Positions 43,555 to 57,174 of a DNA stretch of 64,000 nt are shown in pieces. Origin of the DNA: Nephrocerus scutellatus (taxonomy: Eukaryota; Arthropoda; Insecta; Diptera; Pipunculidae). Below the pieces are notes generated by a model. It worked only from the letters and a program-made list of their open reading frames with translations. It did not search any database and was not told where the DNA came from. Positions within the stretch are counted from its first letter, which is position 1; each line of letters begins with the position of its first letter. A program made the translations under genes and the position numbers. Location: assembly GCA_947095585.1 (NCBI GenBank), contig OX352762.1:42084537-42148536 (forward strand), in the 5' to 3' direction.

Positions 43555-44277
43555 TTGATTCATAAAGACTTGAACCAAACTCATGAATTAACATGTCATG
43601 CAGTATCAACACAGTCATCCGATGACCGACAAGATTCTAGTCAACCAACAGAGACAACTACAGACTTTAGACAAGTAAATAATGATCTAAGTCATATAAA
43701 AGCATTATATACTCAGAATTCCTCGACAACCGCGGTACTACCAACAGCACTCATCTACATTAAGTTACGTACCGGCAAACTCCAGCTATATCGAGAATTA
43801 TTGGACTCTGGTTCACAAACATCATTTGTGACCGAATCTTGCGCACAAGGCGTAGGCGTCAAACGAAGTTCATCGCCCCTATTTCTTTATGGTCTATCAT
43901 CCACACCAGCTGGAAGAACCATAGGAAGAATCGACATGACCATACATTCGCGAACTGATATATCCTATCAACGCGCTTTCACGGCTCATGCCATTAATAA
44001 CATTACCAAGCTATTTCCAATTAAGCCAATCAGTTTTAATAAATCCGTAATGAATTTGGAGCTTGCAGATCCTCAATATCATACCTAAAATACAATCGAT
44101 GTGCTTCTCGGAGCCGATATATTCTTTGAAATTTTAAATGCCGAATAACATGTAATCGATGGCTTTCCTACATTACAGTCTTCGAAATTTGGCTGGTTAA
44201 TAGCCGGATCGCTACATAATACTTCACCGCATTTGACCAATCTTCATTTCACCACTGGCGTTTCTATCACAAAATGA
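43555..44277 (+). pseudogene. Pao-type aspartic protease region, unit 1
   Basis: The frame 43555-44088 contains ELLDSGSQTSFVTES (catalytic Asp) and continues, through stops at 44086 and 44146, with DVLLGADIFFEIL and SSKFGWLIAGSL, the usual end of the Pao protease (peptidase A17-like) region. The coding sequence stops at 44277, 37 bases before the MITE; RT and integrase never follow. Confidence 0.85.
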
Positions 44278-44314
44278 AGATTTGCATCAAGATTTTAAAA
44301 AAAATTGGGCGTTT

Positions 44315-44950
44315 CTGCAGTATAACCCGCATGCGAATTTACGCCCCCTGCCACGCCCCTTCCGCACACTTTTTGGGGCGGCATAAAGAAGGCGGCGGTC
44401 ACGCCCCCTTTTTGTAGGAGGGACTGTCAAAGTTTTGTTTTTTTTCAGTGATTTTCCCAAGTGATTTGAAGGAGGTTTGGTGGTTAATTCGTATCGAATG
44501 AAAGGTAATAAAAATACCTTCCATATAAAAAAAAATATTAGGCCAATCGAGCCACCTTCGGCAGTTGTAGAGTCAAAAAACTGTCTTTTATATAAAAAAG
44601 GTGAAAAAGAGACGTGCTTAAAAGTGGGTGCGCCTAAATATTGGTAAAAAATGAAAGGTAAAAATTAGTTCTACACGGTCCTACTGTTTTTATGGGCGGG
44701 GCATAGTTTAAAAGTTTTTAAATGGAAGGTATTTTTATTACCTTTCATATGGTACCAATTAACCCCCAAACCTCCTTCAAATCACTTGGGAAAATGGATT
44801 TTTCTGGAAAAAAAACAAAACTTTGACAGCCCCTCCTACAAAAAGGGGGCGTGGCCGCCAAGAAAAAATGCGGTTTTCAGGGAATGTACAATGAGGGCTT
44901 TCAGGAAAGGGGTGTCTGGAACCCCAAATCCAATGCGGGTTATACTGCAG
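44315..44950. mobile_element. Foldback MITE in array unit 1
   Basis: 636 bp bounded by CTGCAGTATAACCCGCAT and its inverted copy, with longer inner inverted arms (44400-44525 against 44720-44870: GGTTTGGTGGTTAATTCGTA, ATGAAAGGTAATAAAAATAC). Related to the foldback family at 32-39 kb. The flanks read GTTT and TTTA, so a 3-base TTT target duplication is possible. Contains GCCACGCCCC-type GC boxes. Confidence 0.85.
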
Positions 44951-46522
44951 TTTATCCAAAATTTGGAAAGTGGAAGAAATCTCAGATCAGGGCAAGACAG
45001 CTATCAATACCCACGAATGGGACATCTTCTATGAAGATATCACCACAAGAGCTAAGAAAATATTCCAACTTATATGTAAAATTTTCTTATAAATATCCTT
45101 TTGTAACAACAAAATTGAGACAAGATGAGCTCATTAAGGATATTAAGACTCTTAAATAATAGTTCCAGCGACACTTTCAGAGCTGACAAACTATCAACCC
45201 CAAGGAACCACAACATATGTCCAAAAATTCCTTTGACGAGCCGCAGTACCAATCACTCACAGGAGGAGGACCAAAATAAATCCTTCAATCTAAAACTACA
45301 TTAAAAAATTTTTTTACTTTACATATACATTACATGGCAGAAGCTAACTATAGAAGAATACGCAGCTATAACAAAACCAAAAAGAGAAGGCCAATTAGTA
45401 AAAGAAAAGATCGACTAGCACACCAAATTTTCCACAAAGTCAGCCAAACATTCCAACTAATATGTTGAATTTAAAAAATATTTTATCCTGTTGGACGAAC
45501 ATAAACCTAAACAAAGGCAATGTGCTCATCAGGAATATTGAGACCTACAATATTCTCGATGCAGACAACTTATCAACTTGAAGAAACATCCAAACACAAA
45601 TATTTGCTTAAAACAAAACACACTTTTACAACACTCAACACCCAAGGACCCAAGTCATTATAACATTATAATGCACATCAGCGGAAAACGACCGACATAT
45701 TTTAACCAGCAAAGCAAAAACAGAACCTACGACAACAATCGAAGGTCACAACATAACAACAGTTCGACTCAAATCAACCGTAGTAATAACGAGTAACGAC
45801 AAAAAAAGACAAAACTATAAGCAAATCCAAAGCCATCGCAATAATCAACAACACAGACGCTCAAATTACAACCAACGATTAAATCGTTACATTACATCGC
45901 TGTTTATACGAGACGTACCAAGAAAACGAGCAAGTCAAAGAATACGTGTTTTCGCCGCAACCAGCAATGACAATTTTATGTAACAAATTGCATTATGCAT
46001 TTTAATACAAATAGGAAATGACTTTCCTAACAGACTAAAAACATTTTTATATTCTTAGAAACAAAGTCAATTCTTAGTCACTTAAACTTTTCAAACTATT
46101 TTGAGTTTAATGTTCTGCTACTTTTAACCAATTAGATTAATTTCTTCATTACTAAATAATAAAATAAAATAATAATAACATGTAAGTACATAATAAAATT
46201 CACAATAATTATTATGTTGAAAAATAGATTTTGAAAATGTATATAAAAAGGTTCCATCATCCAAAATTAGACTCTAACATTCTCGAAAAATCACAACTTT
46301 AACAAAGGGTATCCAGATAGAAGGCTTACAAACAAAGGAGAAATGTAGCTCTTAGCAGAAGTCCGATGAACTTCAATATTGAGACTGCACGTCCACATCT
46401 GACGTAAATTGATTTCTGAGCGAAAATTATAAGAAAACCGTGGTTATAATGAATATATATTAGCGCAGTGCAGCGATAATTCCTCCGAATTACGATTCGA
46501 TTATGGAAGAAGCTAGCATCTG
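44951..46522 (+). other. Noncoding 3' part of unit 1 with degenerate repeat and TATA
   Basis: Two degenerate copies about 390 bp apart (45060-45215 and 45449-45585, sharing ATTCCAACT.ATATG, GAGCTCAT or GTGCTCAT, GACAA.CTATCAA). A 44-codon basic frame with KTKKRRPISKRKDR lies at 45334-45468. TATATAAAAAGG at 46250-46261 is a good TATA box, followed 80-110 bases on by the unit boundary duplication. Probably the LTR side of the source element. Confidence 0.5.
45334..45468 (+). other. Small basic open frame, unit 1 (also 50188, 55038, 59884)
   Basis: 44 codons rich in Lys/Arg, kept open in the four units where it is visible. It has a nuclear-localisation-like run. Because the units are almost identical, persistence says little about selection. 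I recognise no family. Confidence 0.25.
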
Positions 46523-47432
46523 AAATAATTAAAGATACAGAAGATACGGTTAAGATTAAAAATAAATATATATATATATGAGTACAGTGCAGTGATAAAT
46601 CCTCCGAATTACGATTCGATTATGGAGAAGCTAGCATCTAAAATTTAAAGAAATGAATAGCGCTATATGAAAATAATGAAAATGATATGTCGAAATGAAG
46701 ATAAAATGCTCACAAAGAAAGATAACAAAACTGAATTAAAAACGTCGAAACAAAGAAAATAAGATAAAAAACGCCGACTACTGCGCAACATTTTACATAC
46801 ACCCAAAAGCATAGAGAACTACACAACAAAGTACAAATTGATAGATGGATACCACAATACTTAGTAACAATATGTTAAAATTATATAAACCAAGTATAAA
46901 ATAAAACTATCCAATATATTATATTAACCTAAAAGAGTAATAATTGTACAAAATATATACATACATATCACTTTAAAATTTTTTAATAGCATAAGAACAA
47001 CTTTTTATTATATGATTACAAAATTTTCCCTTTTCCTACATAAAATAAAAAATTTTTCTCTAAAGGGTGAGGGTGTAGTGTAACACTACGTACACACAAT
47101 TAAAACCCATAATACAATTCACGGAAATATATTCCCATAAGTCACACACAATAAATTACACTAGTCGCCTAAGTAAACAAACTGCACGTGTTCGGCAATG
47201 ACGACACAAAGAGTGCATAGGCGACAATAGTGAATAACACTTGTAAAGTAGGGCACTTGCATTGCGCCCTACTCAAATGAAATTTTGTTTATACTAGAAA
47301 TATTTCAAGTGCATCAATGACGATGCACGATTTTAGATATTTAGTTATTTACTTTAAGATTGTATATAGTAAAATCTAGGTTAAGAAATAGTATAAAAGA
47401 ATAGATTTTTACTATATCAAGCCTTCAATGAG

Positions 47433-48355
47433 ATGGAGATTCAATTATTTGAAACCATAACTTATAAAATCCATCACTGCTGAAGTTGATGAAGTCTATT
47501 ATAAGGCAAGAGAGTTACTCAGTCGAGCTTGCAGTCGCTATGGGACAGATGGCCCCAACGTCAGCAATGATTTAAATATCATGTTGGAAAATTTTATTGA
47601 ACAGCAAAAAACCTTTAATGAAGGTGTCAATACATCGCAGCACGTACGATTACCGAAAGTTAATATTGATCAGTTTTCGGGAGACTATAAATATTGGCCA
47701 TCGGTTCACGATTTGTTTAAAACGACTGTGGACAATAATCAAAACTTTAGTGGTGTTCACTAGCTGCAAATGCTAAAGGGCTTATTACAAGGTGAAGCGG
47801 CGCTTTAATACGACTATTTTCAATCACGGAGAAACATGCAACAGATATAAAAAATTTACACCAATTGTGACATCGCTAGTGCAAACATTCTTAGAACAGA
47901 AACCGTGTGCGCTTAGTACCGCTACAGAATTACGTAGAACAAGTGAGACGTGCGATGAAGTCATTCGTGGACTTCGTGTTTTTGGACCACAAGCTGAAAC
48001 ACGCGATCCATGGCTCATTCATATTATAAAAAGTAATGAAGAGACAAAACAACTGTGGGCAAAGGAGTCGGTGGATAAAGATTACTCAACCTTTGAAGAA
48101 TTGCTAGTTTTTCTAAATAAGAGGTGTTAATAGATCTGTGGTGCGACAAACAAAGGAATGACAGCACGATTAAGCGCAAGAGCATTTGTAACAACTCAAG
48201 CGAATGATACTTGGGACTGCGCAGTTTGCAACCAACGACATCCAACATTCAAATGTCCGGAGTTTAAAAATATGAATTTAAACGCTAGCTTGGAGATAAT
48301 TTCAGAAAATAATTTATGTAGCAATTGTCTAACAAGGGACCATATTAGCGCATAA
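47433..48355 (+). pseudogene. gag: Bel/Pao Gag, unit 2
   Basis: The main frame is open upstream of MLENF from about 47461 (ITAEVDEVYYKARELLSRA), out of phase with the ATG at 47433. Stops follow at 47761 and near 48128; the knuckle frame is 48158-48355. Confidence 0.85.
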
Positions 48356-48405
48356 TGTTTCTCTAAGGTATCATGTATTATATGTAATAAAAAAGACACC
48401 ACACA

Positions 48406-49128
48406 TTGATTCATAAAGACTTCAACCAAACTCATGAATTAACATGTCATGCAGTATCAACACAGTCATCCGATGACCGTCAAGAATCTAGTCAACCAAC
48501 AGAGACAACTACAGACTTTAGACAAGTAAATAATGATCTAAGTCATATAAAAGCATTATATACTCAGAATTCCTCGACAACCGCGGTACTACCAACAGCA
48601 CTCATCTACATTAAGTTACGTACCGGCAAACTCCAGCTATATCGAGAATTATTGGACTCTGGTTCACAAACATCATTTGTGACCGAATCTTGCGCCCAAG
48701 GCGTAGGCGTCAAACGAAGTTCATCGCCCCTATTTCTTTATGGTCTATCATCCACACCAGCTGGAAGAACCATAGGAAGAATCGACATGACCATACATTC
48801 GCGAACTGATATATCCTATCAACGCGCTTTCACGGCTCATGCCATTAATAACATTACCAAGCTATTTCCAATTAAGCCAATCAGTTTTAATAAATCCGTA
48901 ATGAATTTGGAGCTTGCAGATCCTCAATATCATACCTAAAATACAATCGATGTGCTTCTCGGAGCCGATATATTCTTTGAAATTTTAAATGCCGAATAAC
49001 ATGTAATCGATGGCTTTCCTACATTACAGTCTTCGAAATTTGGCTGGTTAATAGCCGGATCGCTACATAATACTTCACCGCATTTGACCAATCTTCATTT
49101 CACCACTGGCGTTTCTATCACAAAATGA
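48406..49128 (+). pseudogene. Pao-type protease region, unit 2
   Basis: Almost identical to unit 1 (ELLDSGSQTSFV), with the same two downstream stops. Confidence 0.85.
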
Positions 49129-49165
49129 AGATTTTCATCAAGATTTAAAAAAAAATTGGGCGTTT

Positions 49166-49800
49166 CTGCAGTATAACCCGCATGCGAATTTACGCCCCTG
49201 CCACGCCCCTTCCGCCCACTTTTTGGGGCGGCATAAAGAAGGCGGCGGTCACGCCCCTTTTTTGTAGGAGGGACTGTCAAAGTTTTGTTTTTTTTCAGTG
49301 ATTTTCCCAAGTGATTTGAAGGAGGTTTGGGGGTTAATTCGTATCGAATGAAAGGTAATAAAAATACCTTCCATATAAAAAAAATATTAGGCCAATCGAG
49401 CCACCTTCGGCAGTTGTAGAGTCAAAAAACTGTCTTTTATATAAAAAAGGTGAAAAAGAGACGTGCTTAAAAGTGGGTGCGCCTAAATATTGGTAAAAAA
49501 TGAAAGGTAAAAATTAGTTCTACACGGTCCTACTGTTTTTATGGGCGGGGCATAGTTTAAAAGTTTTTAAATGGAAGGTATTTTTATTACCTTTCATATG
49601 GTACCAATTAACCCCCAAACCTCCTTCAAATCACTTGGGAAAATGGATTTTTCTGGAAAAAAAAACAAAACTTTGACAGCCCCTCCTACAAAAAGGGGGC
49701 GTGACCGCCAAGAAAAAATGCGGTTTTCAGGGAATGTCCAATGAGGGCTTTCAGGAAAGGGGTGTCTGGAACCCCAAATCCAATGCGGGTTATACTGCAG
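49166..49800. mobile_element. Foldback MITE in array unit 2
   Basis: 635 bp, same form as unit 1, including the central GCCAATCGAGCCACCTTCGG segment that units 3 and 4 lack. Confidence 0.85.
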
Positions 49801-51410
49801 TTTATCCAAAATTTGGAAAGTGGAAGAAATCTCAGATCAGGGCAAGACAGCTATCAATACCCACGAATGGGACATCTTCTATGAAGATATCACCACAAGA
49901 GCTAAGAAAATATTCCAACTTATATGTAAAATTTTCTTATAAATATCCTTTTGTAACAACAAAATTGAGACAAGATGAGCTCATTAAGGATATTAAGACT
50001 CTTAAATAATAGTTCCAGCGACACTTTCAGCGCTGACAAACTATCAACCCCAAGGAACCACAACATATGTCCAAAAATTCCTTTGACGAGCCGCAGTACC
50101 AATCACTCACAGGAGGAGGACCAAAATAAATCCTTCAATCTAAAACTACATTAAAAAATTTTTTTACTTTACATATAGTTACATTACATGGCAGAAGCTA
50201 ACTATAGAAGAATACGCAGCTATAACAAAACCAAAAAGAGAAGGCCAATTAGTAAAAGAAAAGATCGACTAGCACACCAAATTTTCTACAAAGTCAGCCA
50301 AACATTCCAACTAATATGTTGAATTTAAAAAATATTTTATCCTGTTGGACGAACACAAACCTAAACAAAGGCAATGTGCTCATCAGGAATATTGAGACCT
50401 ACAATATTCTCGATGCAGACAACTTATCAACTTGAAGAAGCATCCAAACACAAATATTTGCTTAAAACAAAACACACTTTTACAACACTCAACACCCAAG
50501 GACCCAAGTCATTATAACATTATAATGCACATCAGCGGAAAACGACCGACATATTTTAACCAGCAAAGCAAAAACAGAACCTACGACAACAATCGAAGGT
50601 CACAACATAACAACAGTTCGACTCAAATCAACCGTAGTAATAACGAGTAACGACAAAAAAAGACAAAACTATAAGCAAATCCAAAGCCATCGCAATAATC
50701 AACAACACAGACGCTCAAATTACAACCAACGATTAAATCGTTACATTACATCGCTGTTTATACGAGACGTACCAAGAAAACGAGCAAGTCAAAGAATACG
50801 TGTTTTCGCCGCAACCAGCAATGACAATTTTATGTAACAAATTGCATTATGCATTTTAATACAAATAGGAAATGACTTTCCTAACAGACTAAAAACATTT
50901 TTATATTCTTAGAAACAAAGTCAATTCTTAGTCACTTAAACTTTTCAAACTATTTTGAGTTTAATGTTCTGCTACTTTTAACCAATTAGATTAATTTCTT
51001 CATTACTAAATAATAAAATAAAATAATAATAACATGTAAGTACATAATAAAATTCACAATAATTATTATGTTGAAAAATAGATTTTGAAAATGTATATAA
51101 AAAGGTTCCATCAACACAAACACTTATGCATCTACGTAGTACGTACATCATCCAAAATTAGACTCTAACGTTCTCGAAAAATCACAACTTTAACAAAGGG
51201 TATCCAGATAGAAGGCTTACAAACAAAGGAGAAATGTAGCTCTTAGCAGAAGTCCGATGAACTTCAATATTGAGACTGCACGTCCACATCTGACGTAAAT
51301 TGATTTCTGAGCGAAAATTATAAGAAAACCGTGGTAATGAATATATATTAGCGCAGTGCAGCGATAATTCCTCCGAATTACGATTCGATTATGGAAGAAG
51401 CTAGCATCTG
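49801..51410 (+). other. Noncoding 3' part of unit 2
   Basis: As in unit 1, but with an extra 35 bases after the TATA box (51094-51105): AACACTTATGCATCT and ACGTAGTACGTAC, also present in units 3 and 4. Confidence 0.5.
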
Positions 51411-52324
51411 AAATAATTAAAGATACAGAAGATACGGTTAAGATTAAAAATAAATATATATATATATGAGTACAGTGCAGTGATAAATCCTCCGAATTAC
51501 GATTCGATTATGGAGAAGCTAGCATCTAAAATTTAAAGAAATGAATAGCGCTATATGAAAATAATGAAAATGATATGTCGAAATGAAGATAAAATGCTCA
51601 CAAAGAAAGATAACAAAACTGAATTAAAAACGTCGAAACAAAGAAAATAAGATAAAAAACGCCGACTACTGCGCAACATTTTACATACACCCAAAAGCAT
51701 AGAGAACTACACAACAAAGTACAAATTGATAGATGGATACCACAATACTTAGTAACAATATGTTAAAATTATATAAACCAAGTATAAAATAAAACTATCC
51801 AATATATTATATTAACCTAAAAGAGTAATAATTGTACAAAATATATACATACATATCACTTTAAAATTTTTTAATAGCATAAGAACAACTTTTTATTATA
51901 TGATTACAAAATTTTCCCTTTTCCTACATAAAATAAAAAAATTTTCTCTAAAGGGTGAGGGTGTAGTGTAACACTACGTACACACAATTAAAACCCATAA
52001 TACAATTCACGGAAATAACTATATTCCCATAAGTCACACACAATAAATTACACTAGTCGCCTAAGTAAACAAACTGCACGTGTTCGGCAATGACGACACA
52101 AAGAGTGCATAGGCGACAATAGTGAATAACACTTGTAAAGTAGGGCACTTGCATTGCGCCCTACTCAAATGAAATTTTGTTTATACCAGAAATATTTCAA
52201 GTGCATCAATGACGATGCACGATTTTAGATATTTAGTTATTTACTTTAAGATTGTATATAGTAAAATCTAGGTTAAGAAATAGTATAAAAGAATAGATTT
52301 TTACTATATCAAGCCTTCAATGAG

Positions 52325-53247
52325 ATGGAGATTCAATTATTTGAAACCATAACTTATAAAATCCATCACTGCTGAAGTTGATGAAGTCTATTATAAGGCA
52401 AGAGAGTTACTCAGTCGAGCTTGCAGTCGCTATGGGACAGATGGCCCCAACGTCAGCAATGATTTAAATATCATGTTGGAAAATTTTATTGAACAGCAAA
52501 AAACCTTTAATGAAGGTGTCAATACATCGCAGCACGTACGATTACCGAAAGTTAATATTGATCAGTTTTCGGGAGACTATAAATATTGGCCATCGGTTCA
52601 CGATTTGTTTAAAACGACTGTGGACAATAATCAAAACTTTAGTGGTGTTCACTAGCTGCAAATGCTAAAGGGCTTATTACAAGGTGAAGCGGCGCTTTAA
52701 TACGACTATTTTAAATCACGGAGAAACATGCAACAGATATAAAAAATTTACACCAATTGTGACATCGCTAGTGCAAACATTCTTAGAACAGAAACCGTGT
52801 GCGCTTAGTACCGCTACAGAATTACGTAGAACAAGTGAGACGTGCGATGAAGTCATTCGTGGACTTCGTGTTTTTGGACCACAAGCTGAAACACGCGATC
52901 CATGGCTCATTCATATTATAAAAAGTAATGAAGAGACAAAACAACTGTGGGCAAAGGAGTCGGTGGATAAAGATTACTCAACCTTTGAAGAATTGCTAGT
53001 TTTTCTAAATAAGAGGTGTTAAGAGATCTGTGGTGCGACAAACAAAGGAATGACAGCACGATTAAGCGCAAGAGCATTTGTAACAACTCAAGCGAATGAT
53101 ACTTGGGACTGCGCAGTTTGCAACCAACGACATCCAACATTCAAATGTCCGGAGTTTAAAAATATGAATTTAAACGCTAGCTTGGAGATAATTTCAGAAA
53201 ATAATTTATGTAGCAATTGTCTAACAAGGGACCATATTAGCGCATAA
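52325..53247 (+). pseudogene. gag: Bel/Pao Gag, unit 3
   Basis: As unit 2, with a single TAA after KRC near 53020 and one private substitution (TTTAAATC for TTTCAATC near 52710). Confidence 0.85.
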
Positions 53248-53297
53248 TGTTTCTCTAAGGTATCATGTATTATATGTAATAAAAAAGACACCACACA

Positions 53298-54020
53298 TTG
53301 ATTCATAAAGACTTCAACCAAACTCATGAATTAACATGTCATGCAGTATCAACACAGTCATCCGATGACCGTCAAGAATCTAGTCAACCAACAGAGACAA
53401 CTACAGACTTTAGACAAGTAAATAATGATCTAAGTCATATAAAAGCATTATATACTCAGAATTCCTCGACAACCGCGGTACTACAACCAGCACTCATCTA
53501 CATTAAGTTATGTACCGGCAAACTCCAGCTATATCGAGCATTATTGGACTCTGGCTCACAAACATCATTTGTGACCGAATCTTGCGCACAAGGCGTAGGC
53601 GTTAAACGAAGTTCATCGCCCCTGTTTCTTTACTGTCTATCATCCACACCAGCTGGAAGAACCATAGGAAGAATCGACATGACCATACATTCGCGAACTG
53701 ATATATCCTATCAACGCACTTTCACGGCTCATGCCATTAATAACATTACCAAGCTATTTCCAATTAAGCCAATCAGTTTTAATAAATCCGTAATGAATTT
53801 GGAGCTTGCAGATCCTCAATATCATACCTAAAATACAATCGATGTGCTTCTCGGAGCCGATATATTCTTTGAAATTTTAAATGCCGAATAACATGTAATC
53901 GATGGCTTTCCTACATTACAGTCTTCGAAATTTGGCTGGTTAATAGCCGGATCGCTACATAATACTTCACCGCATTTGACCAATCTTCATTTCACCACTG
54001 GCGTTTCTATCACAAAATGA
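53298..54020 (+). pseudogene. Pao-type protease region, unit 3
   Basis: Catalytic motif ALLDSGSQTSFV; Gly to Cys change in LFLYCLSS shared with units 4 and 5. Confidence 0.85.
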
Positions 54021-54056
54021 AGATTTGCATCAAGATTTAAAAATATTTGGGCGTTT

Positions 54057-54650
54057 CTGCAGTAGAACCCGCATGCGAATTTACGCCCCCTGCCACGCCC
54101 CTTCCGCCCACTTTTTAGGGCGGCATAAAGAAGGCGGCGGTCACGCCCCCTTTTTTAGGAGGGGCTGTCAAAGTTTTGTTTTTTTTCCAGAAAAATCCAT
54201 TTCCCAAGTGATTTGAAGGGGGTTTGGGGGTTAATTGGCATCGAATGAAAGGTAATAAAAATACCTTCCATTCCAAAAAAACTGTCTTTTATATAAAAAA
54301 AAGGTGAAAAGAGGCGTGCTTAAAAGTGGGTGCGCCTAAATATTGGTAAAAAATGAAAGGTAAAAATTAGTTCTACACGGTCCTACTGTTTTTATGGGCG
54401 GGGCATAGTTTAAAAGTTTTTAAATGGAAGGTATTTTTATTACCTTTCATATGGCACCAATTAACCCCCAAACCTCCTTCAAATCATTTGGGAAAATGGA
54501 TTTTTCTGAAAAAAAAAAAACTTTGACAGCCCCTCCTACAAAAAGGGGGCGTGACCACCAAGAAAAAATGCGGTTTTCAGGGAGTGTACAATGAGGGCTT
54601 TCAGGAAAGGGGTGTCTGGAACCCCAAATCCAATGCGGGTTATACTGCAG
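54057..54650. mobile_element. Foldback MITE in array unit 3
   Basis: 594 bp. The left arm here includes TTCCAGAAAAATCCATTTCC, the exact inverse of the right arm, which units 1-2 lack, and about 48 central bases are deleted. The terminal repeat has one change (AGTAGAACCC). Confidence 0.85.
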
Positions 54651-56260
54651 TTTATCCAAAATTTGGAAAGTGGAAGAAATCTCAGATCAGGGCAAGACAG
54701 CTATCAATACCCACGAATGGGACATCTTCTATGAAGATATCACCACAAGAGCTAAGAAAATATTCCAACTTATATGTAAAATTTTCTTATAAATATCCTT
54801 TTGTAACAACAAAATTGAGACAAGATGAGCTCATTAAGGATATTAAGACTCTTAAATAATAGTTCCAGCGACACTTTCAGCGCTGACAAACTATCAACCC
54901 CAAGGAACCACAACATATGTCCAAAAATTCCTTTGACGAGCCGCAGTACCAATCACTCACAGGAGGAGGACCAAAATAAATCCTTCAATCTAAAACTACA
55001 TTAAAAAATTTTTTTACTTTACATATAGTTACATTACATGGCAGAAGCTAACTATAGAAGAATACGCAGCTATAACAAAACCAAAAAGAGAAGGCCAATT
55101 AGTAAAAGAAAAGATCGACTAGCACACCAAATTTTCTACAAAGTCAGCCAAACATTCCAACTAATATGTTGAATTTAAAAAATATTTTATCCTGTTGGAC
55201 GAACACAAACCTAAACAAAGGCAATGTGCTCATCAGGAATATTGAGACCTACAATATTCTCGATGCAGACAACTTATCAACTTGAAGAAGCATCCAAACA
55301 CAAATATTTGCTTAAAACAAAACACACTTTTACAACACTCAACACCCAAGGACCCAAGTCATTATAACATTATAATGCACATCAGCGGAAAACGACCGAC
55401 ATATTTTAACCAGCAAAGCAAAAACAGAACCTACGACAACAATCGAAGGTCACAACATAACAACAGTTCGACTCAAATCAACCGTAGTAATAACGAGTAA
55501 CGACAAAAAAAGACAAAACTATAAGCAAATCCAAAGCCATCGCAATAATCAACAACACAGACGCTCAAATTACAACCAACGATTAAATCGTTACATTACA
55601 TCGCTGTTTATACGAGACGTACCAAGAAAACGAGCAAGTCAAAGAATACGTGTTTTCGCCGCAACCAGCAATGACAATTTTATGTAACAAATTGCATTAT
55701 GCATTTTAATACAAATAGGAAATGACTTTCCTAACAGACTAAAAACATTTTTATATTCTTAGAAACAAAGTCAATTCTTAGTCACTTAAACTTTTCAAAC
55801 TATTTTGAGTTTAATGTTCTGCTACTTTTAACCAATTAGATTAATTTCTTCATTACTAAATAATAAAATAAAATAATAATAACATGTAAGTACATAATAA
55901 AATTCACAATAATTATTATGTTGAAAAATAGATTTTGAAAATGTATATAAAAAGGTTCCATCAACACAAACACTTATGCATCTACGTAGTACGTACATCA
56001 TCCAAAATTAGACTCTAACGTTCTCGAAAAATCACAACTTTAACAAAGGGTATCCAGATAGAAGGCTTACAAACAAAGGAGAAATGTAGCTCTTAGCAGA
56101 AGTCCGATGAACTTCAATATTGAGACTGCACGTCCACATCTGACGTAAATTGATTTCTGAGCGAAAATTATAAGAAAACCGTGGTAATGAATATATATTA
56201 GCGCAGTGCAGCGATAATTCCTCCGAATTACGATTCGATTATGGAAGAAGCTAGCATCTG
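54651..56260 (+). other. Noncoding 3' part of unit 3
   Basis: TATA box at 55944-55955; otherwise as unit 2. Confidence 0.5.
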
Positions 56261-57174
56261 AAATAATTAAAGATACAGAAGATACGGTTAAGATTAAAAA
56301 TAAATATATATATATATGAGTACAGTGCAGTGATAAATCCTCCGAATTACGATTCGATTATGGAGAAGCTAGCATCTAAAATTTAAAGAAATGAATAGCG
56401 CTATATGAAAATAATGAAAATGATATGTCGAAATGAAGATAAAATGCTCACAAAGAAAGATAACAAAACTGAATTAAAAACGTCGAAACAAAGAAAATAA
56501 GATAAAAAACGCCGACTACTGCGCAACATTTTACATACACCCAAAAGCATAGAGAACTACACAACAAAGTACAAATTGATAGATGGATACCACAATACTT
56601 AGTAACAATATGTTAAAATTATATAAACCAAGTATAAAATAAAACTATCCAATATATTATATTAACCTAAAAGAGTAATAATTGTACAAAATATATACAT
56701 ACATATCACTTTAAAATTTTTTAATAGCATAAGAACAACTTTTTATTATATGATTACAAAATTTTCCCTTTTCCTACATAAAATAAAAAAATTTTCTCTA
56801 AAGGGTGAGGGTGTAGTGTAACACTACGTACACACAATTAAAACCCATAATACAATTCACGGAAATAACTATATTCCCATAAGTCACACACAATAAATTA
56901 CACTAGTCGCCTAAGTAAACAAACTGCACGTGTTCGGCAATGACGACACAAAGAGTGCATAGGCGACAATAGTGAATAACACTTGTAAAGTAGGGCACTT
57001 GCATTGCGCCCTACTCAAATGAAATTTTGTTTATACCAGAAATATTTCAAGTGCATCAATGACGATGCACGATTTTAGATATTTAGTTATTTACTTTAAG
57101 ATTGTATATAGTAAAATCTAGGTTAAGAAATAGTATAAAAGAATAGATTTTTACTATATCAAGCCTTCAATGAG

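Larger units (their letters stand above)
41664..46522 (+). repeat. Array unit 1 (edge unit)
   Basis: The left edge starts inside a 118-bp internal duplication (the part containing CTCCGAATTACGATTCG occurs twice in later units, once here). It lacks a stop codon in gag that all other units have, and has its own small insertions near 42980 and 43118. Confidence 0.9.
46523..51410 (+). repeat. Array unit 2
   Basis: Shares with unit 1 the MITE form and the protease text LPTALIYIKLRTG, but shares with units 3-5 the gag stop and the leader. It is thus intermediate. It carries a unique double stop (TTAATAG) near 48128. Confidence 0.9.
51411..56260 (+). repeat. Array unit 3
   Basis: Nearly identical to unit 4. 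Differs from units 1-2 in the MITE and in several protease codons (LQPALIYIKLCTG, ALLDSGSQTSFV). Confidence 0.9.

Noticed and set aside
49095..49310. Minus-strand open frames in array MITEs and protease
   Set aside because: They are antisense to MITE arms or to the gag-protease and change with small indels between units.
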